Assembly (NCBI GenBank): GCA_003415625.1
Contig: PYIU01000005.1
Location: forward strand, 129,001 to 193,000
Reading direction: 5' to 3'
Source of the DNA: Aquanectria penicillioides
Taxonomy: Eukaryota; Ascomycota; Sordariomycetes; Hypocreales; Nectriaceae
Length of the DNA stretch: 64,000 bases
The notes under the pieces were generated by a model. It made no database searches, was not told the origin of the DNA, and was given only the letters and a program-made list of their open reading frames with translations. Below are positions 34,513-44,319 of this stretch, piece after piece (the stretch's first letter is position 1; each line of letters starts with the position of its first letter). Made by a program: the position numbers and the translations under genes.

Positions 34513-35757
34513 CTAACTTTGAAGCGAGATACCCCCTACCCAAACGTTTACAATTTTTCTAGTCGATGTAATGTCTGCTGTCGGATCTCCATCCACCAGC
34601 ACAAGGTCGGCTCGCATTCCTTGTCGAATAGTTCCTCGATCGGTAAGCCCAAAGTACTTTGCAGGTATCGCAGTAGCCGCATTCAGCGCTTCAACAGGGG
34701 AGAGCCCAGCGTCCACAAGGTTCTTTAGTTCGTCATGAAGACTGCTGCCATACTCCACCATTGCCGGTGTCGATGCCTGCATGTTTGCGTCTGTTCCTGC
34801 CAATATAGTTACACCCGCTCTATGAAGCCTAGTAACTGTTTCCGATGCAGCCTCATAGGATCCATTTGAGGGGTGCAGCTGGTCTATAATTGCTCGCATC
34901 ATGGTGAGAGTAGGACACACTATCGTTTTGGTCGATTTGAACAATGGAATGAGACGGTTGTTGATGGGTACATCGAGAGTTGAGTGGTGAATCTGATCAA
35001 CTCCAGCTAGCAACCCTTCCAAATAGGCCTCATAGCTTGACGTGTGAAGTATAACTGACTTGTTCAATTCGTGTGAGGCGACTACCAAAGCCTTTTGCTC
35101 CTCCAGAGTCAATCCTGGGAGTGGCGCACTGCCGATGACCTTGATGAAGTCCGCTCCTTCGGCCACTTGCTGATGAACGAAAGAAGCAGCTTGCGAGGCA
35201 TTATGGATCAAACAGGATGTGCCAAGTGAGCCAACAAGTTTAGCATTGGCACTATCCGGAGATGTCGCAATGAAAGATCCTTTCACAATGGATGTGAGCC
35301 CTGTATGGTTGCTAAGGGAGTTACACAACTGTGGGCTAGCACAGAAAGCGTTCACCGCTGTCGTAACTCCAAATCGGGTTAAATTTGTTAGGTGAGAAAC
35401 ATTAGATGGATGCGCATGCGAGTCGATAAGCCCCGGAAGTAGCGTCATGCCTTTTCCATCATATATTTCACCTCCACTGCCTTGGCAAGGACGTCCGATG
35501 TGGTCGCCATCAATTAGGATCGTGCTAGGAGGTAACAGCACCGAGCCATTAAAGACACGAACGTTTTTGATGATTGTTCTTGTCGTCGGATGGGAGATAT
35601 TCCGAAGCGATCGAGCTGAGATATTCTCAATAACATCTAAACTATGGTCGATCAGAGCAACGTTTTTCATCCCTCCATGAAACTGGCACGCTCGGGTAGA
35701 TATGGCCAGAAGGCATTGGAGAGATAAATAAGTGACGAGTTTGAGAATAGTCGGCAT
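34513..35757 (-). CDS. Secreted amidohydrolase (imidazolonepropionase-like)
   Basis: Single exon, 414 residues from the ATG at 35757; an in-frame ATG at 35796 adds 13 more. The chosen start gives a signal peptide (LVTYLSLQCLLAISTRAC). Metal-binding motifs of the amidohydrolase superfamily are all present: DSHAHP, a Lys in FIKVIG, His in VILHTSS, His in QIHHS, and the Asp in LAGTDAN, with ADLVLVDGDP near the C-terminus. Such enzymes hydrolyse amide, imide or related bonds (for example prolidase-type or mycotoxin-amidase-type substrates). Many N-glycosylation sequons (NVSH, NLTR, NHTG, NGSY) agree with secretion. Substrate unknown. Confidence 0.83.
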   Translation of the reverse strand: MPTILKLVTYLSLQCLLAISTRACQFHGGMKNVALIDHSLDVIENISARSLRNISHPTTRTIIKNVRVFNGSVLLPPSTILIDGDHIGRPCQGSGGEIYDGKGMTLLPGLIDSHAHPSNVSHLTNLTRFGVTTAVNAFCASPQLCNSLSNHTGLTSIVKGSFIATSPDSANAKLVGSLGTSCLIHNASQAASFVHQQVAEGADFIKVIGSAPLPGLTLEEQKALVVASHELNKSVILHTSSYEAYLEGLLAGVDQIHHSTLDVPINNRLIPLFKSTKTIVCPTLTMMRAIIDQLHPSNGSYEAASETVTRLHRAGVTILAGTDANMQASTPAMVEYGSSLHDELKNLVDAGLSPVEALNAATAIPAKYFGLTDRGTIRQGMRADLVLVDGDPTADITSTRKIVNVWVGGISLQS

Positions 35758-36854
35758 TGCGAAGTTTGAGGCTCGGACAGATGCACTGAGCAACAAGAGA
35801 GATGACAGAGGATAATTCTACTTGAGATGAGCAAGTTCATGACGGATGCAGGAGTAAAGGGCAGGTCACCCATTTTATAATGAATGGAGAGTACTAGTCA
35901 ACGAATAAATTAATCCTGCCATGCTCATCGATGAAATCATCCTGTGATTTGCAAAACGCTGAATCTAAAGATGGCTGAGGCTGCTGAGCGCGAATGATAC
36001 GATCATCGCCAAGGCTCACTCCTCGGCCCGCATGTCTTTTCCAAAAATGGATTTATAGGATCTTAATCCACAGGCTCCTATCTTATGCCAACGATTCATA
36101 GCCGGGGTACCCCAGGCCTGACCAAAGTTCAGGCCAACGCTTCCAACAATTCAACTTTTCAAGCCTAATTCAATTAAATTCAACTTAATCGGGAATTTGA
36201 TCAATTCAATCAACTCAATTTAGTACTCGGCGAAAGTTGAATCATTTCAATCTAATTTTCCTCTTTTTTTCAGTATTTTTTTTATCTAGTTACTATTCAA
36301 GATAGGGGAGGAAAAGGGAAAGAGGAGAGAAATAGGAGATATTACTTACATAATCATGCAAAAAGTAAGTTTCTCCGCCTCCGGCGACGGTTTCGGGTGT
36401 TTACTCAACAATACTATGGGGCTAAGGGCGATTCAATCCATTCAACTCGACCCACGGTCAGCTCTCCTTGGACCCCTGGGGGTTTCATCTTCAAAAAACA
36501 TACCCTGGTTGAATTGAATTGTTGGGGCGTTGTGTCAGTCCAAACACCCCAGCAAACGGACGATTCATGTCACCAGCCTCCAAAGCGCTATACCCGATTT
36601 TGCAAAAACCTGCGATCACGTGCCAAGTAACGGAGGTACCTGCAGCTCTATTAATTGCCCGGCGGCCCGCTGTACTGACATCATTCTGATTGCTTCGCAC
36701 ATATTCTCCGTATTTGGACTGTTCTTCTCGGGTGGGCTTTTATTACAGGACGAAACCTTACACTCGGAACCCGGGATACTAAAAATTCCTCGGTCCGGTT
36801 CCCAGTTAACGCACTAAGGAGTTTGCCGCGCTCGAATCCAGCGACACATGCGTC
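35758..36854. other. Intergenic with inverted-repeat element
   Basis: Divergent region between the amidohydrolase and a Zn2Cys6 gene. It contains an inverted repeat about 395 bases across (listed separately) and AT-rich sequence with many TTCAA/TTGAA words. Confidence 0.4.
36134..36532. repeat. Possible MITE-like inverted repeat
   Basis: The left arm has CCAACAATTCAA at 36143-36154 and the right arm has TTGAATTGTTGG at 36514-36525, an exact 12-base inverted match. It extends outward through AACGC(TT) on the left and (GG)GCGTT on the right with one gap. The interior is non-coding and rich in TTCAA words. No clear target-site duplication was found, so an old non-autonomous element is only a suggestion. 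Confidence 0.35.
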
Positions 36855-38427
36855 ATGGAACAGAAAGTGGGATCAAGGGATGGTCGGCTAAAAAGCAAGG
36901 GCTGTCTCACTTGCATACGGATGAAAGTTAAGGTACGACTGATGCCCCAATCAACACTGGCCTTGCGATTGCGAAGAACTGGGCGGTAGCATAATATTAA
37001 ACGAAAACAGTGCGATCAGACTAAACCCCATTGTCAAAGATGTCAACGGTCCCATCGGGAATGCCCCGGGTACCGGGACCGCAACACATTCATCTTCCGT
37101 GCAGATTCCTCAGCCATGCCCCAAACGGACTTCTCGAGCTTCAGCCCAGCTAGAACATTGCCAAGACCTGTTTCTACCGATTGGACGCAAGCATCTGTCT
37201 CACATTTCTTTTACCATTTCGTTTTGCAATCCAAGAATGGATTTCCGGGCTTGTACGAGTTCCTTCCGAGGCTCTATGCCACTGAAGCCCCCTCTAGTTG
37301 TTTCCGAATTGCGGCTGAGGCAGCATCTATGGCGAATATGGCTTTAGTGAAGCGCATGGGAATCCAGTACATCGACAGAGCTCGAAATTCGTATGGCCTG
37401 GCTCTTCGCCAGCTGGGGCGGGCCATCAATAGCATTCGAGGAGGGTCCGCAGCTATCCTTGGAGCGATTTCTCTTCTGTGGCAATTTGACGTAAGCACAC
37501 CCTCGGGCCACGTTGCATATTCACTTACTTTCCAAACAGATAATCATGGGTGAAGACCATTTACTATCGCGGAGTCCACATAGAAGTGGGCAATTGGAGA
37601 TGCTACGCCTACGGCTAAAGGGAAATGTTGAAAGTGAAAATTGGTTAAATCGGTCTGTTCTTGCAGGTGTCCAAATGCAAGATATCGGCACATCAGAGTC
37701 TGCATCGTCTGCACTTCCATCGCCAGCCGAACTGCCAACGACAGAAAACCCAGCATTATACATCCTTCAACGACTATTACCTCAAGTTACTTCTACAAAT
37801 GCCATCGCCCAAAGATTTCTGCAACAGGATTTCGACCTTGGCGACCTTATAAGCCATATCCAGCACTTGCAAGATCTACATCTTGAACTACAGAGGTGGG
37901 AATCGGGTTTGCCTCCAAGTTGGAAGTATAAATCACTCGTGAATCCTTTATCTAAAGAGACAGCCCCATATCCCACGAAGATCATTGTACTGCCGAATAT
38001 GTCGACCGCCGGTATGTGGACAGCTTATTGGCTAGCAAAATTGTCTATTTTACGCAGCCAAGCTCTTCTTCTTCCCCTGGCAACTAGCTCAAGCATTCCG
38101 GTGATCTCTTTACTACAGATTCGCAGTGATATGTATTATATTGCGGACTGTATCTGTTCCAGTATTCCGTACATGCTAGGACGGGCAAGGCTTGACACAG
38201 ATGATAAAACTCAAACATCTGCACCAGCAATAGGTGCATTCTTTAGCACAAGATCATTGTTCCTTTGTGCCTCCATCCCAGGATTGCCTGACATACAGGT
38301 GAATTGGATACTCCGATGTTTGTATTATATTGGCCATGAAAAAGGGATCCGGCAAGCCTTACTACTACGAGATAAGCTGATGAGAGATAAGTTTCAGACA
38401 GGGGATCTCCACGTACCAAGCCAGTAG
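36855..38427 (+). CDS. Zn2Cys6 transcription factor (second)
   Basis: Three exons: 36855-36932, 37011-37490 and 37540-38427, 481 residues. The first intron splits the zinc cluster; the joined sequence GCLTCIRMKVK-CDQTKPHCQRC then HREC gives CX2CX6CX6CX2CX6C. The rest is the long helical region of fungal-specific factors of the acriflavine-sensitivity/Fusarium-type group (DUF3468-like), with IYILQRLLPQ and RCLYYIGHEKGIRQALLLR near the end. It lies between the amidohydrolase and the broken permease/lactonase pair, so it may have been their local regulator (inference). Confidence 0.8.
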
Positions 38428-38827
38428 GCCCACGGATATATGTTTAAGCGAGGGGTGAATTCGTTTTCTCTAGCTAGTTGGCCGTGGTCTTCAATAGGTT
38501 GTTGAGTCATACTTCTTCATAGCAAGGCCCTCAGCATGACTCTGTGATGTTGCGATCAGGATAACCTCAAATTATACTTTGTCCAAGCCAATGAGATCTT
38601 TCATATTATTCAAGGTTATTATGACGAAGTTGACAACTTCTCTTCGAAGACGGCTTGCTGCAGTTGAATTTCGCACGCCAGCACCCAAGCACATATGAAG
38701 ATATCGGATAATACAAACCGGGACAGGATTTCCAAAGGTATCCTTGAATTTCGTATCGGTAGTCCGGAACCTTGTCTGCGTCACCTCCCATATCAATTGG
38801 CACTCCAACTTCTAGCTCACCCCAGCG
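38428..38827. other. Intergenic, convergent 3' ends
   Basis: Between the stop codons of the second Zn2Cys6 gene and the DAL5-like permease gene. Nothing recognised. Confidence 0.4.
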
Positions 38828-40398
38828 TCAGTCCCTCTTTTTGTTCTCCCGGCTCAGCAAGAAACTCATAAGCGCAGCTGAGATAGCTGTGAGGAATGTG
38901 AAGGCGCTCGAGACGGAATTTCCCATAAGATAATAGGGTGCATCAGATTCCGGGTAGATGTTGGAGGCCGCGACACCCACGGCGTGAGTAAAGGCAATAA
39001 CGATTCCAATTCCAACACCAGCCTTGGTATCACCAGCAAACGTAGATGTAATCCATGTCAGGACAATAGGAAATGCCATACAAGTTCCCTAAAGTAGAAA
39101 TTATTATGGGTCAGAGCATACATGATAACACTCACTAACCGTGACCGCAAGGAAACTAGTGATGTATCTTGCGGTCTCATTCCTTGAGACATTCCAGTAG
39201 AACATAGCCTATTCCAGCCATCAATCCACTGATGACAATCGGAACCCCCCTCATTCGAAATCTGTCAGAAAAGGCTGCTGTGACGAGTAGAACACAATAC
39301 GCAACAGCATAGACGAGGGCAGTCATTAGGTTGGCTGTCACAGAATGGTATCCAAGATCCTTGATTATTGTTGGAAGGAATACTGCCGCCACTGCCAGTG
39401 AAAGCGAAAAGCCAGAATAAATCAGTACAAAAAGGTAGAGACGAACATCTCGGAATGCCCTAGATTCCTTGTTAGTTATCAGTCATGAAGTCACCCCCTG
39501 TGATTAATACTTACGCCTTGACTTGATCCATGCTGATTCCGGCGTCTTGGTTCCTTGTAAACCTATTCCGCCTATTGAGAATAATCTCATGCTCTTCGTC
39601 AGTAAACCATCTAGATTTTCCAGACTCGGGCCGATCAGGCAAGATCCAAAGTGTCAAGATCCCAACCAGTACAGTTGGCAGTCCCTCGATGATGAAAAGG
39701 GCCTGCCATGAGGTTCTAGCCATATTTTTAGCAAGTCCCATTCCATAGGCAATCAGCCCAGAAATGACACCGCTGAGGGCGCTCATGCCAGCGTATGCTG
39801 CAATGCGAAGGGAGAGCTCCGATTTCAAATACCAGAAACTGAGATAGAGCGCGCAACCCGGGGCAAAAGACGCCTCAAACATTCCAAGAAAGAATCCCAC
39901 TGCAGAAAGTCCTGCACTGTTTGTACACGAAGCTTGAAGAGAGCTGACTGCACCCCAGCTTATGGCACAAGTACCGAGCCATATCGAAGGCTTGACAACC
40001 CTCAACATCAAACCACCAATGATTCCAAAAATCACGGTACCAATATTAAACAAGGCAGAAGCAAGTTGGTATTGGGCACTGGTAAGCCCTATGTCGGTCT
40101 CGAGACCAATGTTGCGGGCGTTTCCCATGTTGCTCCTGTGATAAACTGTCAGCTGCTTGTTTTTGACAACGAATGCTAACAAAGTGGGTTTGTGGGTGTT
40201 GGGCCGTTACCTATCGATATACGACAACAAGTATAGAAGCATGATCCATGGAAGGATTGTGCGATGAAGCTTTCGAACGAGGCGGCGTTCTTTGGCGGAA
40301 TCTGGGAGAGCCGGAGCAGGTGGTGACTCCTTCAATTGTGGCTCTACTTGGTCCTCCAGGTGGAAAGTAGATCCATTGTCTTTCGGATGAGATTCCAT
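38828..40398 (-). pseudogene. DAL5-like MFS permease with one frameshift
   Basis: Exons: 40211-40398, 39515-40135, 39140-39459 and 38828-39088. It encodes an anion:cation symporter-type permease: LLYLLSYIDRSNMGNAR in helix 1, GMFEASFAPGCALYLSFWY around helix 5, WQALFIIEGLPTVLVG before the central loop, and a last exon through AVTGTCMAFPIVLTWI. In exon 3 the frame through SGLMAGIGY closes at a TGA at 39177-39179, while the homologous continuation NETARYITSFLAVTG is in the next frame. The shift lies between 39179 and 39208; the coding length is one nucleotide too long. No intron of workable size fixes it. The start 40398 (MESHPKDNG) was preferred to 40632. It is divergent from the broken lactonase gene, 0.5 kb away. 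Confidence 0.72.
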
Positions 40399-40902
40399 GA
40401 TTTCTAAGGGTGATAATGTGCAAAAGAATGCCGATTCTTCGAGATTAATATTAAGATATTCACCATTTCGATCCTGCGGACTCTGCCTGGCTTTATAAGT
40501 TTTGATTCTACTGGATTCAAACCCGGGGTAATCCGGGGTAACGATGTATCCCCAACTCGCCTCCCCATGTTCCATATCTGAACTCGGAGAAACCCCGTCC
40601 CCGCGTTTTGAAATCGGGATCTGTCCGTTCAAATAGCTTTATTTCTACGTTACTTTTGATCATCTGCGCAATGCCAATGTTGCCAAGGACAGGAATTAGT
40701 CGTGAGAGACAGCATGGTTTAGGTGGACGAAGAAACTCCGCGCTGCTAGCGTAGGAGCCCGCCCGCGTGAAATTATTATCAACTTCAGCAACCCAAGGAT
40801 TGCCTGAAATAATACAATTTGACCTTGGTTTTGTATTTAACTGAATTCTTTCACATTCTTCCTATTCGTGAGGTTGATCCCTGAGAATCTCGTGGATTCA
40901 AT
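40399..40902. other. Divergent promoter region
   Basis: About 500 bases between the starts of the permease and lactonase genes; it would have held their shared promoter. No specific site recognised. Confidence 0.35.
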
Positions 40903-41828
40903 ATGTTCAACCCCTGTTGGTGCAAGGCTACTAATGAGCCACTTCTACTGACTGTATTCACGACCTTACCCACTTCCGTCTCGACCAACAACTAGGTCGT
41001 TGGGGCCTTTCAGACGCTCCCCGTTGTATCGATTCATGATGGTTGTCATCTGTTTGGTGTTGGGATCTAACGCTAGTATTCCTTGCTTGAAATCCGCAAT
41101 GACGAGTGACTTCCGTTCCTTATGCCATGCGAGGCCATTTGGTTCTCCGTCATATTGAACGACCAAGTTCCAATCATTGGATTCGAGATTGAGAGCGAAA
41201 ATGCGCCCGTAAGGGATATCCACCAGATACATGGTGTTTTCGACTATTATGGGCCCCCCTAGGAAGCTATCTAGGGGCCGTCCCCTTTTTTGGTTTCTAG
41301 AATGATCAGAAAGTCCGAGGGTGCGGAGGGTAGCATTCTCTTCACAGATCAAGGCATGAGCGGCCCCCAGGATCCCAGCGGCAGAGTCTACAGGATTCAT
41401 CCGGACAAACGAGTGGACATTCTCTTACGAAACTGTCCGTCGCCCAATGGGCTAGTGTTGGATACGTCGGGAACAACACTTTTTGTTTGTAGCAATGACT
41501 AGAGATAATAGTGTTTGGCTTGCCCCCCTGTACCCCGACGGCAGCGTGCAAAGAACTGGACGGTTCTCTAGCTACTTTGGAGTGGGTGGGCTTGATGGGA
41601 TGGCAATTGATGAAGAAGGGAATATTTTTGTCGCGCACTCCAGTTTGGGCACTGTTTTTGTTCATCGCCGGGATGGTGCCCCTCGAGCGCAGATTGTTGG
41701 TAAACACCTTGGTTCAGGAGTAACCAATCTCATGTGGGGAGGTCTAGATTTAAAAAATTCTTTCTATTGTTGAAAGTGAATTTGGCTCAATTCTGTGCCT
41801 GGAATGGCATTGCAAGGGGATGTTGTAG
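40903..41828 (+). pseudogene. SMP-30/gluconolactonase-type gene with inverted 5' half
   Basis: The family makes calcium-dependent beta-propeller lactonases. The pieces are out of place. The first codons (from ATG 40903, through LLLTVFTTLP) are on the plus strand. The next part of the protein (RGRPLDSFLGGP, VDIPYGRIFALN, YDGEPNGLAWH, KGPNDLVVGRDGS) is on the minus strand, 41330 down to 40972. The second half (ILFTDQGMSGP, SGRVYRIHPDK, CPSPNGLVLD, then GGLDGMAIDEEG) is again on the plus strand from about 41332. Turning the segment between TACCC (40967-40971) and GGGTA (41328-41332) restores the domain order. There is also a tandem TTTG TTTG at 41482-41489 that shifts the frame before FVAMTRDNSVW, and a run of six A at 41752-41757 past which the homologous end (IVESEFGSILCLEWHCKG, stop at 41828) is in another frame. 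The gene cannot make a normal protein. Confidence 0.8.
40967..41332. other. Inverted segment within the lactonase gene
   Basis: About 366 bases bounded by TACCC on the left and its reverse complement GGGTA on the right. The coding sense inside is minus while both flanks of the same gene are plus. Simple reversal leaves about seven extra bases at the 3' junction, so the event added or lost a few bases. Confidence 0.7.
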
Positions 41829-44319
41829 GCAGGGGCAATTTTTTTTGGGACACATCACAAGAATTGGTATAGGGTAACTAACTAGGCTAAAACGGTGTGA
41901 TCACCGATGGCGATGGTGTTGTGGCTGATTCCCGAGACAAATGATAAGATCGGGCCGAATAAAAAGTCGGGTGGCTTGCTATCAGACAACATCTACAAAA
42001 TACTGCACATCAGGATGAATATTCCATCGTTTCAGTCACTCTTTACAGCATTTCTTTTTAGTCGATGGCAGATTGATCCCGGCTTCAACATCACGGCGGC
42101 CATTATGTCAAGCCCATTTCCTTTTTCCTTCTTCTAACTTGTTGTCACAATCCACACCATGATTTCACCAGCCATTAATGAATGCAGATCTTCCTTTAGG
42201 ATTAGATAGGTCCAGGTGAAGCCACCCTCCCATCCACTCCACACCAGCAGCAGGCCCCATTCACTTTGTTTTTCTCCTCCCAAGACCTAGAGGGGTCTAA
42301 ATCCAGGCGCCCGAGTGCTCCTTGTAAGGTAGGCCAGGAAACCTGTTGAAAGTATAGAATCTAAAGTACCACTTGTTTTCGGCAAGGGGATAACTCCAGT
42401 TGTTGCTGAGGTGCTATGGTTCAATAAAACCTGCGTGGTCAGGAGTCGCTAGGAACAGGCAAAGGGACAGGCACCGAATGTTTATGCTTTTGTGGCGCCT
42501 GGCGCCAGTTCAACGTGCACAGACTCTCTTTTCCTGGTATGGTCCGGTTTTGGAGACGGTTTTTTCGTCTTGACAGATGAATACGAAGGACACTAAAATA
42601 AAGTCAAAGGAAAACTGAGCTGGGGAAAGGCTAGATACGGGGTGCCTGTGCCATTGGGATTCTGCTGGCGAGTTCTGGGTGATTTTGCACACGACTCTAA
42701 AATAGCTCATGGCAATTTTCACTCCTTCTCCATAGCCAATTATTGCGAATTTCGCAAAGTCCAGATCCAGGTACGCGTTGCCTTTGACGAGCTGAGAAAG
42801 CTGGGTATCGTGGCGGGGCTTGAGCCTAGACGGGACTAACCTGAGGGATGTCTCGGCTCCGACGAGAAACGGCCGTACCTACATAGAGGGGTGGTGTATC
42901 GCCTTGCAACGGGCACAATGTCCCCAATGGGACAAGTCGTGCCTTGTCACTTCGGTAGCCGCCATGGCGAACCAGGTTTGGCCCCATCCCCTTCGCCAAG
43001 GGAATGACGAGGTGGCGGGCATCCAATTTGGGTCCCAAAACGTGGCATTGTGCCCGTTGTCAGGCCCGTGCATCGAGATCCGTGATTTCCGTGTATCCGG
43101 AACAATAACACGCAGAGAGGAGACTGGGCAAGCAGCACACACACAAACGTCAAGTTCGGGCGGGCATGGCCCGGATGCTACGTCGACCCCAGAGCACGAT
43201 CCCGTTTCGATCCCGTTGCGTTGAGAGTGACCCCATCTCAACTGTTGCACGTCAAAGTTGCCGCTGCTTGCTGCTACGTAGTTCGTGATTTTACCCCTGA
43301 CGTCAGGCAACCTGCTGGTCAAGCGGTGTCGCCATAATTTAGCTCCCATGACTCAATTTGCTCTGCAATTAGACACGGTATGATCCCAATGAGCGATACG
43401 GTGGCGCCACAGCGGCTCTGCAGCCCCCAAACGTCTCTGGCTCCCCAAGATAGGGACAACGTGCCGGCGGGTCCAGCACGGTCTAGATCATTAGGCGGGC
43501 TCTTTTCGGCAGTGGAAAGCCTTCGCTAAATGCACAGGTCGGCCAACTTCAGTAGTTGCGTGGAGTCGCGTCCCGATGTGGGCGTAGCGTTTGCTTGGGA
43601 AAAGCTTGTTGACATCCCATGGAGGCTTGACCTGAGCGCTCCCCAAGTAACGGCCGGCGATGGGATTGGTGGAAAAGTTTTCCCGTCCCCTTGGAATCGA
43701 GCTACCCTCAGGGTAGCTGAATGGGCTTCATCATCACTGCGGGAGACGCTGGCTAGAGCTGATGGTCTCAATCTGCTTTGGCTAACGCTGTGGCCGGATG
43801 ACAAGCGGGCCTGCCGTCTGCCGGAACTTTCGGAGGCCAACCAACTGGGAGAGAGGGAGAGGATAGGGAGGCCTACCAGCCAAGTGCGTTCACTCGGGTA
43901 TCTTGATGATCCTCCAACTGGGATCCCCGAGCATGGGACCTGGTGGGGGGAAGCCTGACAATATCAATAGTCTGAATCGCCTGGACTGGTCCAGAGCCCA
44001 TTGTCCCCAAGGCCGCGTCGACATGTCGACTACCCCATAGCGTCCTCTCGGAGCATGGCCCAACCTGGTAACAGTGAGCATGTTGCGTCCTTATGACACG
44101 ATGGGGGTTGCGCATCCTTTCTTTATTAATCCGGCACCCCGGCTTTCACCTGGAGCTTGAGCGGGTTTTGGTTATCGTTCTGTCTCCGCCTACATTGTAG
44201 CCCTAACAGATCGACACAGGGGAGGAATATACTTGTATTCGGGCTTTCTTCGAACTCCCATATCCGGTCCCTTCTCTCTCACCACGGCACAGTGATTGAG
44301 ACGTCAGGACTGGAGAACA
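41829..44319. other. Gene-free 2.5 kb upstream of the giant esterase gene
   Basis: Frames at 42820-43224 and 43526-43958 occur on both strands at once in a locally GC-richer part and have no recognisable domain. No promoter motif stands out. It is the likely regulatory region of the pectin methylesterase gene. Confidence 0.4.

Noticed and set aside
39183..39215. A 21-base intron (gt...ag) that might fix the permease frame
   Set aside because: Far below the usual minimum length for fungal introns, and no branch site.
42820..43958. Overlapping frames on both strands in GC-richer DNA
   Set aside because: Opposite-strand frames of equal length point to low stop density, not genes.
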